This document shows positions 33,479-43,154 of a stretch of DNA of 64,000 bases, in pieces. Positions within the stretch are counted from its first letter, which is position 1; every line of letters starts with the position of its first letter. The position numbers and the translations under genes were made by a program. The DNA comes from Azorinus chamasolen (Eukaryota > Mollusca > Bivalvia > Cardiida > Solecurtidae). The notes beneath the pieces are model-generated. The model saw only the letters and a program-made list of their open reading frames with translations. It did not search any database and had not been told where the DNA came from. The stretch spans positions 56,358,484-56,422,483 of the forward strand of contig OY755241.1 in NCBI GenBank assembly GCA_963576725.1. The letters are read 5' to 3'.

Positions 33479-33675
33479 TTAACCCTTTCCTGCTAACTTT
33501 GTCGTCTGCTACAAATTTTCATTCTTTTGATTTTCTTCATTTATGTTTCAAAAACATAGTAACAGCATCAAACAGTTTGGATCCTGATGAGACGCCGAGT
33601 TACTCGGCGTCTCATCTGGATCCATACTGTTTGCATAGGTAATCACAGATCCGGCATTGGCAGCGAAAGGGTTAA
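33479..33675 (+). mobile_element. H2 hairpin MITE, TTAA-bounded
   Basis: TTAA at 33,479-33,482 and 33,672-33,675. The hairpin arms (33,568-33,632) are nearly perfect except for the T-T pair: TTTGGATCCTGATGAGACG and complement around GCCGAGTTACTCGGC. The left end is CCCTTTCCTGC, the right GGCAGCGAAAGGG. Confidence 0.9.
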
Positions 33676-33948
33676 ACGCAATAACATGGGCCTGTTTGCC
33701 GGAGTTTTACCCTTGCATGCCGAAAACGAGTGTACTGAAATATGCAAAATGATTTATACGGCTTCCACTAGAGCCCTCTGATATGGGTCTACACTGTTAG
33801 AAGTTAAATTATTCTGTATAATTATTATATAATTCAATACTGAATAGATTATATTGTTAAACAATAATGGTCCATTCCACTTTGAACATCAATCAAATGA
33901 TTAAAAATTTGTTATACATGTTAAATCATTTCATAGATTCCCATTTTA

Positions 33949-34194
33949 TTAACCCTTTCACCGCCACAGTCGCGTAAATCCACCACGACAAATAGTGCAG
34001 TCCCAGATCAGACGCCGCCTTTTCAAGGCGGCGTCTGATCAGGGACTTCACTATTTGTCTCAATCTCTAGTTCTATATATGTGCTTTATTCCTTTGAAAT
34101 TTGCATTTATTTATCTCATTTCCTTATTTTACTAAATGATTTAACAAACTTGGATTGCAGACGACAATTAGAAATTTGGCGCCGAAAGGGTTAA
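33949..34194 (+). mobile_element. H3 hairpin MITE, TTAA-bounded
   Basis: Near-identical to 31,321-31,557, with TTAA on both sides, CCTTTTCAAGG hairpin centre and the A-A mismatch. Confidence 0.9.
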
Positions 34195-34279
34195 TCCGAA
34201 CCTTTAGTACTCAACAAAATGAGAACAGGCAGGTTGCTGCTAAATGCAGAATGAATACAGAGAGCAGATAATCCACTCC

Positions 34280-34475
34280 CAAATAGTGACGCCTTTTGGC
34301 ACCTCTGTAAAAGTCACTTTCTGAAAAGGAGCAAATATTCTATTTATCACAATGGTTTAAACACTTCACAATTCTAAAACATTATTTCCTCTAGTAAATG
34401 CTCCTTTTCGACAGATTTATTAAAAGAGGCTGGATCTAAAAAAAAAAAAAATAGCCTATGATCGAATGGGTTATA
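34280..34475 (-). mobile_element. H5 MITE, half-hairpin deletion
   Basis: GACGCCTTTTGGCACCTCTG, then GAAAAGGAGCAAATATTCTA and TTTATCACAATGG: one hairpin arm is gone. The body AAATGCTCCTTTTCGACAGA and a poly(A) run follow. Ends drifted. Confidence 0.55.
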
Positions 34476-34563
34476 GAGGAGCTAGTTCGGTATGGTCGTC
34501 GTCCAGCATTCATTCTTACTCTCATATAAACGCCTTTTCACGCCCTTGAAAGCAGAGTAGACC

Positions 34564-34926
34564 CAGGCGCGGATTTAGAGGGGGCGAAGCCGGTGTACGC
34601 CCCCCATAAATTGCCAAAACAATTTTTAGTAATATTTTAGATCTATATACAGTAAAACCTCTCTCTAACGACCACTAAACTGTTAATTAGTTGGTGTTTA
34701 GAGCAGGTGGCTGCTTAAAGCAAGGTGAAAGTAAAACAGGACGATCCCTTAGGAGCGTTCTGTTTTACTTTCACCTTGCTTTAAGCAGCCACCTGCTTTT
34801 AACACATCTCTTTTTCAACATGTATTACAATATGTTTTATGTCATCAAACAAAAATCTACGCCCCCCCCCCCACTCCAAAAAAACTTCTACGCCCCCCTT
34901 AATCTGAAATTCTGGATCAGCACCTG
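34564..34926 (+). mobile_element. CAGGCGCGGAT-type DNA transposon with nested T1 MITE
   Basis: Left end CAGGCGCGGATTTAGAGGG and right end CTGGATCAGCACCTG are inverted, flanked by GACC on both sides. C-rich tracts (CCCCCCCCCC near 34,865) lie inside. A T1 hairpin MITE (TACAGTAAAACCTCTCTCTA to GCAGCCACCTGC, about 34,648-34,800) is nested at a TA. Same family as 44,764 and 57,804-58,238. No transposase is present. hAT-like by end sequence. Confidence 0.7.
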
Positions 34927-34960
34927 GACCCATGTCTGTCTGCTTATGAAATTATTACTG

Positions 34961-35143
34961 GGTCCATGCTTATAAATCTTTTTAGTTGAGTCTGAGATCG
35001 TTCTCAAGCTTTTGATTGGTCAGATTTGAGTTCTCAAGCTTTTGATTGGTCAGATTTGAGCCTTTGGCTCAAATCTGACCAATCAAAAACTTGAGAACGA
35101 TCTCAGATTCAGCTAAAAGTTTTATAAGCATGGACCCAGATTT
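34961..35143. mobile_element. GGGTCCATGC inverted-repeat MITE
   Basis: Ends GGGTCCATGCTTATAAA and TTTATAAGCATGGACCC. Inside, TTTTGATTGGTCAGATTTGAG (partly duplicated) faces its complement, so almost the whole element folds. The inner block also contains CCAAT/ATTGG words. Copies at 53,165-53,320 and 58,755-58,916. Confidence 0.85.
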
Positions 35144-35428
35144 GACCCTACAGTTTCTAGTTCTACCAATACTAAATATCCTGTGTACATGTCAGTATAA
35201 AAATTCAGCTAATAAATACATATATACATGTACATGATGCCATTATCTCATACATAAATATTCGTCAGGGAAAACTGTCATCTGTGTCAATGGTAATGCA
35301 ATACATGTATATGACGAAAAGTATGCAGTGTTGCATTAATTTAGCGTCTACCTGCTTTTAAAAACACCAAATGCACTTTAGAGGGATCTGCTATATATGA
35401 CAAAATTATAAGCAAGCTGTTGGTATTT

Positions 35429-35678
35429 TTAACCCTTTCCTTCATATAAACACATTTTCGCGCATATGCAAACAGAGTAGAACCAGATCAGACGGCTCCT
35501 GTAGGAGCCGTCCGATCAGGTTCAGCTCTGTTTGCTAATGGAATTTGATATATCTGTTTCTTTACTATCCAAAATGGCTATAATGTTGCACCTTCTATTA
35601 TTCATTACAGATATTGTGTCCATGATTATTCAGTAGGTATTGGCAATTGGAATAAACATAGAACAGGGAAAGGGTTAA
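35429..35678 (+). mobile_element. H1 hairpin MITE, TTAA-bounded (best H1 copy)
   Basis: TTAA at 35,429-35,432 and 35,675-35,678; ends CCCTTTCCTTC and CAGGGAAAGGG. Hairpin AACCAGATCAGACGGCTCCT and complement, with the A-A mismatch. The distal half carries ATTCAGTAGGTATTGGCA and TAAACATAGAACAGGG. 242 bp between the TTAAs. Confidence 0.92.
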
Positions 35679-35748
35679 ACGTGCTATTCAAATGAAATAT
35701 GACATTCAGGTTTACGTGTGAGTAGAGAAACATAAGATAGTGCGGATG

Positions 35749-35996
35749 TTAACCCTTTTACCGCCGAAGTCGCAAAAATGCACCACGACAAATAGTGCAG
35801 TCCCAGATCAGACGCCGCCTTTTCAATGCGGCGTCTGATCAGGGACTTCACTTTTTGTCTCAATCTCTATTTCCACATCTGTGCAATATTCCTTTGAAAC
35901 TTGCCTTTATTTATCTCATTTCTTTACTTTATCATATGATTTCACAAAAAAATCGATTGCAGACGACAATTTGAAATTTGGCGCCGAAAGGGTTAA
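35749..35996 (+). mobile_element. H3 hairpin MITE, TTAA-bounded
   Basis: Third H3 copy: CCCTTTTACCGCC left, GGCGCCGAAAGGG right. The A-A mismatch is present. It ends about 160 bp upstream of sulfotransferase copy 2, so it may lie in or near its promoter. Confidence 0.9.
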
Positions 35997-36059
35997 GCGG
36001 AGTGAATTATCATTTGTTTATCTATTATCATTGGTCTCAGGACAAGTTTACGCTGGGTG

Positions 36060-36156
36060 GAATTAGCGGTAACGCTCGATGGTTATTGATTTACACTGTT
36101 TGCAATTCGCCCAACGCACAATTGTTCACAGTCGGATTTTTATCTTTTATATAGTC
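36060..36156 (+). promoter_or_regulatory. 5' flank shared with sulfotransferase copy 1
   Basis: CACTGTTTGCAATTCGCCCA and AACGCACA match the flank of copy 1. A T-rich tract ends in TATATAG directly before TCATG; it could be the acceptor of a 5'-UTR intron. An upstream in-frame ATG at 36,079 would add 26 residues, but copy 1 and the SULT family do not support it. Confidence 0.4.
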
Positions 36157-37074
36157 ATGTTGTCTACTCTAGTCGATGTGAAAAGCAACACAGAGAAAAT
36201 CCATCTTACAATGCCGATGCAGAAGTATGAAGAGGTTCTTTTGCCAACAAAGATGATGCCATCGCCCGCCGAAAAGCTTGATTTCATCAAGCGTCTGTCA
36301 TATAAAGAAAACGACGTACTTCTAACGACCTATTCCAAGTCTGGTACATCATGGATGGGGAACATTCTCGGAAAACTACTGAAGACGGAAACTGACGAAG
36401 ATGATCTCCCGGTCGGTCGCTTACTGGAGACGGCCCCGCCGGAAGCAACGTTAGGTCTCAAATCGCCCAGAATTCTGACTACTCATCTCTGGCCACGAAG
36501 ATTTCCAACGGAATTTCTTAAGAAGAATGGTAAAGTAATTCTACTATTGAGGAATCCAAAAGATATTGCCGTTTCGTATTATTTCCATTTGAAACAATCT
36601 GTTGCGTTCGCTATACAACAGACATGGGACGAGTTTTTCGTGTCGTACACTTCCGGTGGTGTTCCATACGGACAGTACTTTGATTTTCTCTCGGAATGGA
36701 ACCATGTCATTCAGGACTCGAGACAAGGCAAGAACGATATTAACGTGGAGGTATTTTACTACGAAGATCTGAAATTAAATGGTCTTACTACCTTGAAGCG
36801 TCTGAATGGATTTCTGGGTTGCAAGAAAAGTGATGACGAGCTTAAAGAGATTTACGACGGGTGTTCTATTGATAAACTAAGGGAGAAGACAAACATGGAG
36901 AAGGACAAAATTCCACTAGGCCAAAGAGGCAAGAACGGTAACTCTGTCATATTTAGAAAGGGTGTTATCGGGGACTGGAAGAATTACTTTACAGTGGCAC
37001 AAAACGAAACGTATGACAGGCTGATTGAATCATACATGAGGAATAGCGTTTTCTCGTTTGTGTATTCAGAATGA
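36157..37074 (+). CDS. Cytosolic sulfotransferase (SULT family), copy 2
   Basis: 305 residues, one exon, the inverted paralog of the gene at 10,819-11,736. PAPS-binding TYSKSGTSW (58-66), catalytic-type His in TTHLWP (110), RNPKDIAVSYY (132-142) and FRKGVIGDWKNYF (266-278) are all kept, so both copies should be active enzymes. The last ~45 residues are identical between copies, whereas residues 88-103 hold about nine changes in seventeen positions. That region corresponds to a substrate-binding loop in vertebrate SULTs, so a change of acceptor is a reasonable inference. I chose the start at 36,157 because it matches copy 1. Flanked upstream by an H3 MITE and downstream by the TTAACCC minisatellite. 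Confidence 0.94.
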   Translation: MLSTLVDVKSNTEKIHLTMPMQKYEEVLLPTKMMPSPAEKLDFIKRLSYKENDVLLTTYSKSGTSWMGNILGKLLKTETDEDDLPVGRLLETAPPEATLGLKSPRILTTHLWPRRFPTEFLKKNGKVILLLRNPKDIAVSYYFHLKQSVAFAIQQTWDEFFVSYTSGGVPYGQYFDFLSEWNHVIQDSRQGKNDINVEVFYYEDLKLNGLTTLKRLNGFLGCKKSDDELKEIYDGCSIDKLREKTNMEKDKIPLGQRGKNGNSVIFRKGVIGDWKNYFTVAQNETYDRLIESYMRNSVFSFVYSE

Positions 37075-37136
37075 AGAAAACACGTATATCCTGTTAAAAA
37101 ACAGTGTCTACAGAAACTCTGCTCTGTGGCAAGTTT

Positions 37137-37700
37137 TTAACCCATTCCCTCTACTGTTGATTTTAACCCATTCCTCCCTACTGATGCCTTTTGACCCATT
37201 CCCACTCTTCTGGTGCCTTTTTACCCATTCCCCCTACTGACGCCTTTCGACCCATTCCTTCCTACTGACGCCTTCTGACCCATTCCCACTCTTATGACGC
37301 CTTTTAACCCATTCCCTCCTACTGACGCCTTTTAACTGGTGCAATTTAACCCATTCCCTCATACTGTTGCCTTTTAACCCATTCCATCCTACTGGTGCAT
37401 TTTAACCTATCCCTCATACTGGTGCCTTTTACACCATTCCCTTCTACTCGTGCCTTTTAACCACTTCTCTCCTACTGACGGTTTTTGACGCCTCTGTAAA
37501 AGCCATTTTTTGAAACGATTGTGATAAATAGGACATTTGTCCCTATAGAGCAAATTCTCTATTTATCACATTGGTTCAAGTTTATATAATTCTAAAAACA
37601 CACCCTGGCGCCTTTTAACCAATCCCCTTTAACTGGTGCCTTATAAGCCATTCCCTCCTACTGGTGCCTTTTAACACATTCTTTCCTATGGGCCCTTTTA
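37137..37700 (+). repeat. ~28-31 bp TTAACCC minisatellite downstream of sulfotransferase 2
   Basis: Imperfect units such as TTTTAACCCATTCCCTCCTA + CTGACGCC repeated over about 560 bp. It is interrupted by an H5-like hairpin (37,500-37,575) that is preceded by the same GACGCCTCTGTAAAAG context as full H5 elements. The array is the mirror partner of 10,322-10,730. Units look like serial copies of an H5 end. Confidence 0.82.
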
Positions 37701-37926
37701 ACCCTTTCCCTCATATTGACGACTTTTGACGAGTCTGTAAAAGTCACTTTGTGAAATCATTGTGATAAATAAAGCATTTGCTCCTATAGGAGCAAATGCT
37801 CTATTTATCACAATGGTTTCAAACTACAAAATTCCAAAATTTTCATTTTCTCTAATTAATGCTCCTTTTCGGTAGATAAATTCAAAGAGGTTGAATCTAA
37901 AAATAGCCTATGAGGTAATGGGTTAA
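37698..37926 (-). mobile_element. H5 hairpin MITE, TTAA-bounded
   Basis: TTAA at 37,698-37,701 and 37,923-37,926; ends CCCTTTCCC and TAATGGG. The hairpin is GATAAATAAAGCATTTGCTC facing its complement, around CTATAG. It follows on directly from the TTAACCC array. Confidence 0.9.
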
Positions 37927-38110
37927 CCCATTTCCTCCTACTGGTGTCTTTTGACGCCTCTGTAAAAGTCATTTTTGAAACCACATGCTCTATTTATCAC
38001 ATTGGTTACAAAGCTATATACATGTAATTCTAAAAAAATCTAGTAAATGCTCTTTTTCAGTAGATTTATTGAGAGAATTTGGATCTAAAAGTAGTCCAGG
38101 AGGAAATGTA
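37927..38110 (-). mobile_element. H5 MITE, half hairpin
   Basis: CCCATTTCCTCCTACTGGTG, CCTCTGTAAAAGTCAT, then only the distal hairpin arm (ATGCTCTATTTATCACATTG). Shares its first TTAA with the previous element. Confidence 0.6.
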
Positions 38111-38224
38111 TTACTACGCTATTGACCGAGTGTCAACAGCTAAGACCATGGTGAGACACCGAAATCTCGATTTGTCATTTGGATCCAAGCTGATATGTAA
38201 ATGTACTGCATGTCGCGTTTTACC

Positions 38225-38468
38225 ATTTCCTTCATTTAAATGTTTTTTCACGTCTTTGCAAACAGATTAGACCAAGATCAGACAGCTCCTGTAGGGGCCG
38301 TCTGAATAGGGTCTATTCTGTTTGCTTGTGAAAGTATAATTGATGTGATACTATAGTTTCTACCAATACCAAAACAATCATTTGTACATATATCATTATA
38401 AAAATTAAGTAAATCAAGATTCATATTTCATTGTTTTTCTAACATGACTATTCAACCGGAAAAGGGTA
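38225..38468 (+). mobile_element. H1 hairpin MITE, worn
   Basis: Starts TTTACCATTTCCTTCATTTA; hairpin GACCAAGATCAGACAGCTCC and complement with the A-A mismatch. Ends CAACCGGAAAAGGGTAAC. Confidence 0.65.
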
Positions 38469-38481
38469 ACAAAAGTAGAGT

Positions 38482-38651
38482 TAACCCATTACCTCATAGG
38501 CTATTTTTAGATACAACCTGTTTGAATAAATCAACCGAACATGAGCATTAACTAGAGAAAACTAGGAGCAAATGCTCTATTTATCACAATGGTTTCAAAC
38601 GGTGACTTTTACAGAGTCGTCAAAAGTCTTCAATATGAGGGAATGGGTTAA
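38482..38651 (+). mobile_element. H5 MITE, TTAA-bounded, left hairpin arm deleted
   Basis: Both TTAA tips present (38,482; 38,648), with CCCATTACCTCATAGGC and GAGGGAATGGG ends. GAGAAAACTAGGAGCAAATG shows that the left arm and centre have been deleted. Confidence 0.85.
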
Positions 38652-38664
38652 CAATGGAAGCAGT

Positions 38665-38985
38665 TATACATTAACAATAGTCCCGCTATCTTCTGCCTGA
38701 CTCGCATTTGCAAACAGTTTGGATCCAGATGAGATGCCGATTAACCCAGTCAATAGTTTCTTCAAACGCTTGGTCGAAAAGTAGTCCCAACTTTCACTAG
38801 AGCCAACTTTCTGCAAACAATTATTTTTCACCTCGGAATAAGATTAAGTATTATGTGACTATGCATTCATATTGTACGTGACTTGAAAAAAGTCTGAATT
38901 AGCCTTTAGCCTGCTGAGCAAATATTTCGTTACTAGAAAATGTCTTCTAACTATGCTTTCCCAGCAGACTTTCTTCCAATACGTT
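38665..38985. mobile_element. H2-subtype remnants
   Basis: CAAACAGTTTGGATCCAGATGAGATGCC at about 38,710-38,737 is an H2 left arm whose right arm is missing. Then comes a segment (38,800-38,985) resembling the 9,390-9,640 region in inverted form, for example CAGCAGACTTTCTTCCAATACG. Confidence 0.45.
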
Positions 38986-39201
38986 TTAACCCTTTTCGCT
39001 GCCAATGCCGGATCTGTGATTACCTATGCAAACAGTTTGGATCCAGATGCGACGCCGAGTAACTCGGCGTCTCATCAGGATCCAAACTGTTTGTCACTGT
39101 TACTATGTTTTTGAAACAAAAATGAAGAAAATCAAAAGAACGAAAATTTGTAGCAGACGACAAAGTTAGCAGACGACAGAGTTTGGCAGCGAAAGGGTTA
39201 A
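38986..39201 (-). mobile_element. H2 hairpin MITE, TTAA-bounded
   Basis: TTAA on both sides; CCCTTTTCGCTGCC left, GGCAGCGAAAGGG right. Hairpin GGATCCAGATGCGACGCCG and complement with A-A, the reverse-strand equivalent of T-T. Confidence 0.9.
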
Positions 39202-39330
39202 AGACTTGATCAGAGTGCCAAACAGTGTGAATCCCGATGAGACGCCGAGTTAGCAGAGTTACTCGGCATCTCATCTCGACCCAAACTGCTTGCAACGCTG
39301 ATTACAGATCCGCCCGCCACAGGCTAAGGG
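39202..39330 (+). mobile_element. Second H2 core, worn, abutting the previous one
   Basis: GTGTGAATCCCGATGAGACGC faces CATCTCATCTCGACCCAAAC around GAGTTAGCAGAGTTACTC; a CACAGGCTAAGGGTTTAA right end follows. Confidence 0.6.
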
Positions 39331-39473
39331 TTTAAAAAACAAGCTAAAAGTTCTGGCAAAACTGAGTATGTCTCCTGTTTCCTTTAGCTCTTTTATCTTT
39401 GTCCCTTTAAATCTTTCCCTGTTGAGTATGTGCACACAGGGTATATATGCTCAGGCAGAAACCGTAGAATAAG

Positions 39474-39680
39474 ATCTATAACCTCTCTATAACGGCCACT
39501 AGATTACATCAAGTATTTTGTGTTAAAGGCAGGTGGCTGCCTAAAGCAAGAAGAAAGTAAAACAGAACACTCCTATAGGAGCGTTCTGTTTTACTTTCAC
39601 CTTGCTTTAAGCAGCCATTTGCCCTAAATACCAACTAATCAACACAATTATGTGGCCGTTATAGAGAGGTTTTACTGTAC
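39474..39680 (+). mobile_element. T1 hairpin MITE
   Basis: CTATAACCTCTCTATAACGG at the left, CCGTTATAGAGAGGTTTTACTGTA at the right. The hairpin (39,526-39,617) reads GCAGGTGGCTGCCTAAAGCA ... AACAGAACACTCC around TATAGGAG. Best-preserved T1 right end. Confidence 0.8.
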
Positions 39681-39689
39681 ATTATGTCG

Positions 39690-39797
39690 TAAGCAAACAG
39701 AGCAGATCCTGACCGACGGCTCATAGTAACCGTCCGATCTGGGTCTACTCTGTTTGCAAATGCGTCAAAATGCGTTTATTTGAAGGAAAGGGTTAAC
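39690..39797 (-). mobile_element. H1 hairpin fragment
   Basis: AAGCAAACAGAGCAGATCCTGACCG faces CCGATCTGGGTCTACTCTGT (T-T mismatch). Then GCGTCAAAATGCGTTTATTT and GGAAAGGGTTAA. Confidence 0.7.
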
Positions 39798-39961
39798 CCT
39801 TTTAGCACTAAGAAACTTTCGTCTAAAAAGGTCGACTGCTACAATTCATAAAGTCCTGTTTCTACCATGTCTTCTCCAAACAGTGTTTGAATGCCAAGAC
39901 AACTTTGTTCCACATTTTGGATTCTGTAGATGTTTAACGTCATCAATAAAATATGGTTCGG

Positions 39962-40180
39962 GGGATTTTTTTTTTTTGCTGCGGTTGTGTTTTTTGTCTA
40001 TTGTTGTTGGTGATGTTGGTGTTGGTGGTGGGGTGGTGGTGGTGGTCGTCGTCGTCGTCGTCGTGGTGGCGGTGGCGCCGCTGCTGCTGCCGTGGCTTGT
40101 TTTTTTGGGGTTTTTTGTTTGTTTTTTTGTTTTTTTTGGGAGGTGGGGGTATATATACATTTTTTTTTCATTGTTGTTTG
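39962..40180 (+). repeat. GT/GGT/CGT-rich microsatellite block
   Basis: Poly(T), TTGTTGGTGATG words, (GGT)n, a pure (CGT)n tract near 40,047-40,064 and T/G runs. Frames through it give poly-Val, poly-Trp or poly-Thr and are not genes. It is followed at 40,200-40,265 by an inverted piece of the 7.6-kb dispersed repeat. Confidence 0.85.
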
Positions 40181-40423
40181 GGCGGTTATTTGTTTATAAT
40201 GGATTGGATGTTTTCAAATAGCATCTGATTTATTATTTGGTCCAATATAAGGTTTTTCGGTATAATAAATCCACCTAAATCGCAAAAAGACATATAAAAT
40301 GAAACGCTCAGTAACTCATCAAGATCCAACCAGTTTGACACTTTGATTATATTTTTTAGCAAAAATTAGAAAATAACCACCTACTTAGCAATCTGAAGCA
40401 GACCATAACTTTAGAAGATACCC

Positions 40424-40653
40424 TTAACCCATTACCTCATAGGCTATTTTTAGATCCAACCTCTTTGAATAAATCTACCGAAAAGGAGCATTAACTAGAG
40501 AAAAGGAAAATTTTAGATTTTTTGTAGTTTGAAACCATTGTGATAAATAGAGCATTTGCTCCTGTAGGAGCAAATGCTCTATTTATCACAATGGTTTCAC
40601 AAAGTGACGTTTACGGAGTCATCAAAAGTCGTCAATATGAGGGAATGGGTTAA
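40424..40653 (+). mobile_element. H5 hairpin MITE, TTAA-bounded (best H5 copy)
   Basis: TTAA 40,424-40,427 and 40,650-40,653; ends CCCATTACCTCATAGGC and TATGAGGGAATGGG. Perfect hairpin at 40,532-40,600 with about 33-bp arms. The body contains ACCGAAAAGGAGCATTAACT. Confidence 0.92.
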
Positions 40654-40679
40654 ACTTGGCGGCGGAAATACTCAAGCTA

Positions 40680-41212
40680 TTCCTTTACAAACCCGCCGAT
40701 CCCTCACTACTCAGCTCGGACCCGTTCTACTAGAGGTAGGTTCCCACTGCCGATCAGATCAACTAGATCATGCCGATCACCCAAATTCCCCGACCAAACT
40801 CGACCGAATGCATGTACACGAGTTCTTTTCGATCTCTACTCGATCATATATAAGTTACGCGATCCCTTCGCGATCATTCACGACTCATCCACGACGTCAA
40901 CTAAACACCCACTCTGCTCGATCATCTCGATCCAGAATACGATCCCTACACGATCTCTACCAGACCAGCTGGACCTCTGGTCGATCTCTACCCGACCAGA
41001 TCATCGTCATGGTCGTACTCGGGTTATAGGGGAACGATCTTGTATTACTCGAGTAGAGGTCGAAATGATCGGGTAAAATGACTTCATCCCGACTGCACTA
41101 GATCTCTACACGATTGTCTCCCGATCAACTCGACCCTCTACTCGATCAATACCCGATCGCCTCTCGGTCGCGTGGCTACTCGATCTCTACCCGATTTTTT
41201 CAGCGGTTAGCT
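40680..41212 (+). repeat. CGATC-rich repeat, single-orientation copy
   Basis: Starts ACAAACCCGCCGATCCCTCA, continues GTAGGTTCCCACTGCCGATC and CGATC-rich sequence, and ends CGATCTCTACCCGATTTTTT. It is collinear with parts of 5.3-7.2 kb and shows one complete orientation, about 530 bp, useful as a reference unit. Confidence 0.75.
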
Positions 41213-41359
41213 GTCTATTTTCACTTTTGTTCTAGTTTTCCACCAATCAGAAACTATGTTACATTGTAATTTGCATATGACCTACTAGTATTTTCTAGTA
41301 AACCGTATTTTCATTAGTTAATCCCTTGACTGGCATCCAGCCTTTTTATAATGCCTCTA

Positions 41360-41475
41360 CACATGGCCAAACTGAATGTAGGACGTTTCGGCATAGGAAG
41401 TTTCGCCCCGGATGTTTCGACTTAGGACGTTTTGGCCATCTATTTATTCGGCCTAGGACTTTTCGGCACAAATTG
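41360..41475 (+). repeat. Short GGACGTTTCGGC-like tandem repeat
   Basis: TAGGACGTTTCGGCATAGGA, CGGATGTTTCGACTTAGG, ACGTTTTGGCC and AGGACTTTTCGGC are variants of one ~20-bp unit. Similar arrays lie at tips of DNA transposons in other animals; assignment is open. Confidence 0.6.
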
Positions 41476-42940
41476 AAAATTTGTATTAAAAAGCAAAAAT
41501 TGAATAATCAAAATCATTAAATAACTATCTATATGTTAAATATTGATATGTGGTCCATTTTGTTTGGTTTATACAGATCAGGATATTAGCTAAGCAGGTG
41601 ACATATTCACACTTACTCAACCTTGGGTACAATGAGTGATAAAGAGGTGCTTTCAAATACTATAGTCACATTGTTTAGTCATTAAAACAGCTCCAGACCA
41701 CATAACACATTACTAATGATTTACTATCCCATTCAGTTTTGATTTTAGTCTTGGTCCAAACTGTTCGCCACTCACTTTATGCTTTTTGTTTTCAGTCAAA
41801 ATGTTGTTTAGTTCAACTTTTGGTGGATTCAAATACATGTACAATACTGTAGTCACATATTTGTTTATTACCATGACCGGTAAAACAATATGAATTATTT
41901 ATTACTTTGGTCATTATCAAAACTAGAGTATACAATACATAAACAATATTACTGAATAAAACTATATATTATCCTCAAAAGGTGTGAATCAATTTTGACT
42001 ATTCAATTTTTGGTGTGTCATACTTTATATCAGTTCCTATCCCATTATCGTACTTATCACCTTATGGTCATGATTGCTAAGCATTATTGCCAGTTTGCCA
42101 AAACCACTTTTAAACATTTAGTATCATTTTGCTATCAATTTAATACCGCATTTGATCACATCCACTTTGACGAACAGGTAGTTTGCCGAAACCACCATAA
42201 TTCACAGGCAATGCTATAGGAAATAAAGAAGAAATGTTGTTTAGTATATTAGAGTAGTGGCATTAATAGTATTAATTACTATCCCCGACCACAGCACCAA
42301 TTAAGGCTCTGGTTATTCGCTCTCTGTGATATAAAGCTACTTACTGAAGGCTATTGTTACGGCTCAATCACCTGGCGCTTTGGATCGAGTAGTAGGTTGA
42401 GATAGCTAACTTTATATTGTTTTACAAATACATGTATATTCAGTTAATGGTGTCACTAATGATGATGCACACACGTCAATTAATGCGTTGGTCCAGGCTA
42501 TAGATAAATACCTTTCTTTAAGTAATTACAGCCTCTGCACAAACAAAACTAAATTATGTATGCTTTATTTAAAGTGTATTCAATTAGTTATCTTCATATC
42601 AATATAAATATACATGCTTTCAAGTAAATTGTTATAATAGGTAAAATGAAGAACTAACTTCAGATAGTTTTAAAAAAATACTTTGACATTGTACATTTTA
42701 ATAGTGATTTCCTATAAAAGTAACTTGATTTTTTCCATAATTGCTTATTCTACTCCAAGTCATTTCCATTGCATACTTCTCTGCTAGTATAATTACAAGC
42801 AACCCTTCATAGATCTAGTTCCCTGTATTAACAGAATCTCGAAACATTGAAATTAAGTTGGCAGAGATTTAATATCATTATTGTTTGGTACATTATGTCA
42901 ATATTTGAATGCCGCTGAATATCTTTTTAAAAGATATTTC
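41476..42940. other. Unassigned AT-rich DNA (about 1.4 kb)
   Basis: The longest stretch in the middle of the window without a recognised repeat or gene. Short open frames have no domain. TTGGTCCAAACTGTTCGCCA at 41,750 vaguely recalls an H2 arm. Confidence 0.5.
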
Positions 42941-42944
42941 TTGT

Positions 42945-43150
42945 TTGGACATGTCCAAACAATTCGGGTAAGGAGTCCGAGTGATACCGACCAAGGTAGT
43001 CCCTCGACCACTCCTAATAACCCCTACCGAGCGAGTCAGACCAGTCCACGATCATTTCATGCCTTCGGTCGAGCTTGGTCGCGGAATTTGGGTGAGCGGG
43101 ATGATCGAGCTTTACACAACCACTCAGATCGCTGCTCGATCATCTGGATC
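42945..43150 (-). repeat. CGATC-rich repeat, deleted copy
   Basis: GACATGTCCAAACAATTCGGG, GTCCGAGTGATACCGACCAA and CGGGATGATCGAGCT match the terminal parts of the 5.3-7.2 kb repeat; the middle is missing. Confidence 0.65.
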
Positions 43151-43154
43151 AAAT

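Larger units (their letters stand above)
32840..33950. repeat. Right arm of an inverted pair with 25,740-27,770
   Basis: See the left arm for the matching patches. This arm contains its own H1 fragment (33,035-33,145) and a whole H2 element (33,479-33,675) that the other arm lacks. Confidence 0.5.

Noticed and set aside
36079..36156. Upstream ATG extending sulfotransferase 2 by 26 residues
   Set aside because: Not present in copy 1 or expected for the family; the ATG at 36,157 aligns in both copies.
39883..40228. Val/Trp/Phe-rich frames as membrane proteins
   Set aside because: They come from GT/GGT/CGT and poly(T) microsatellites.
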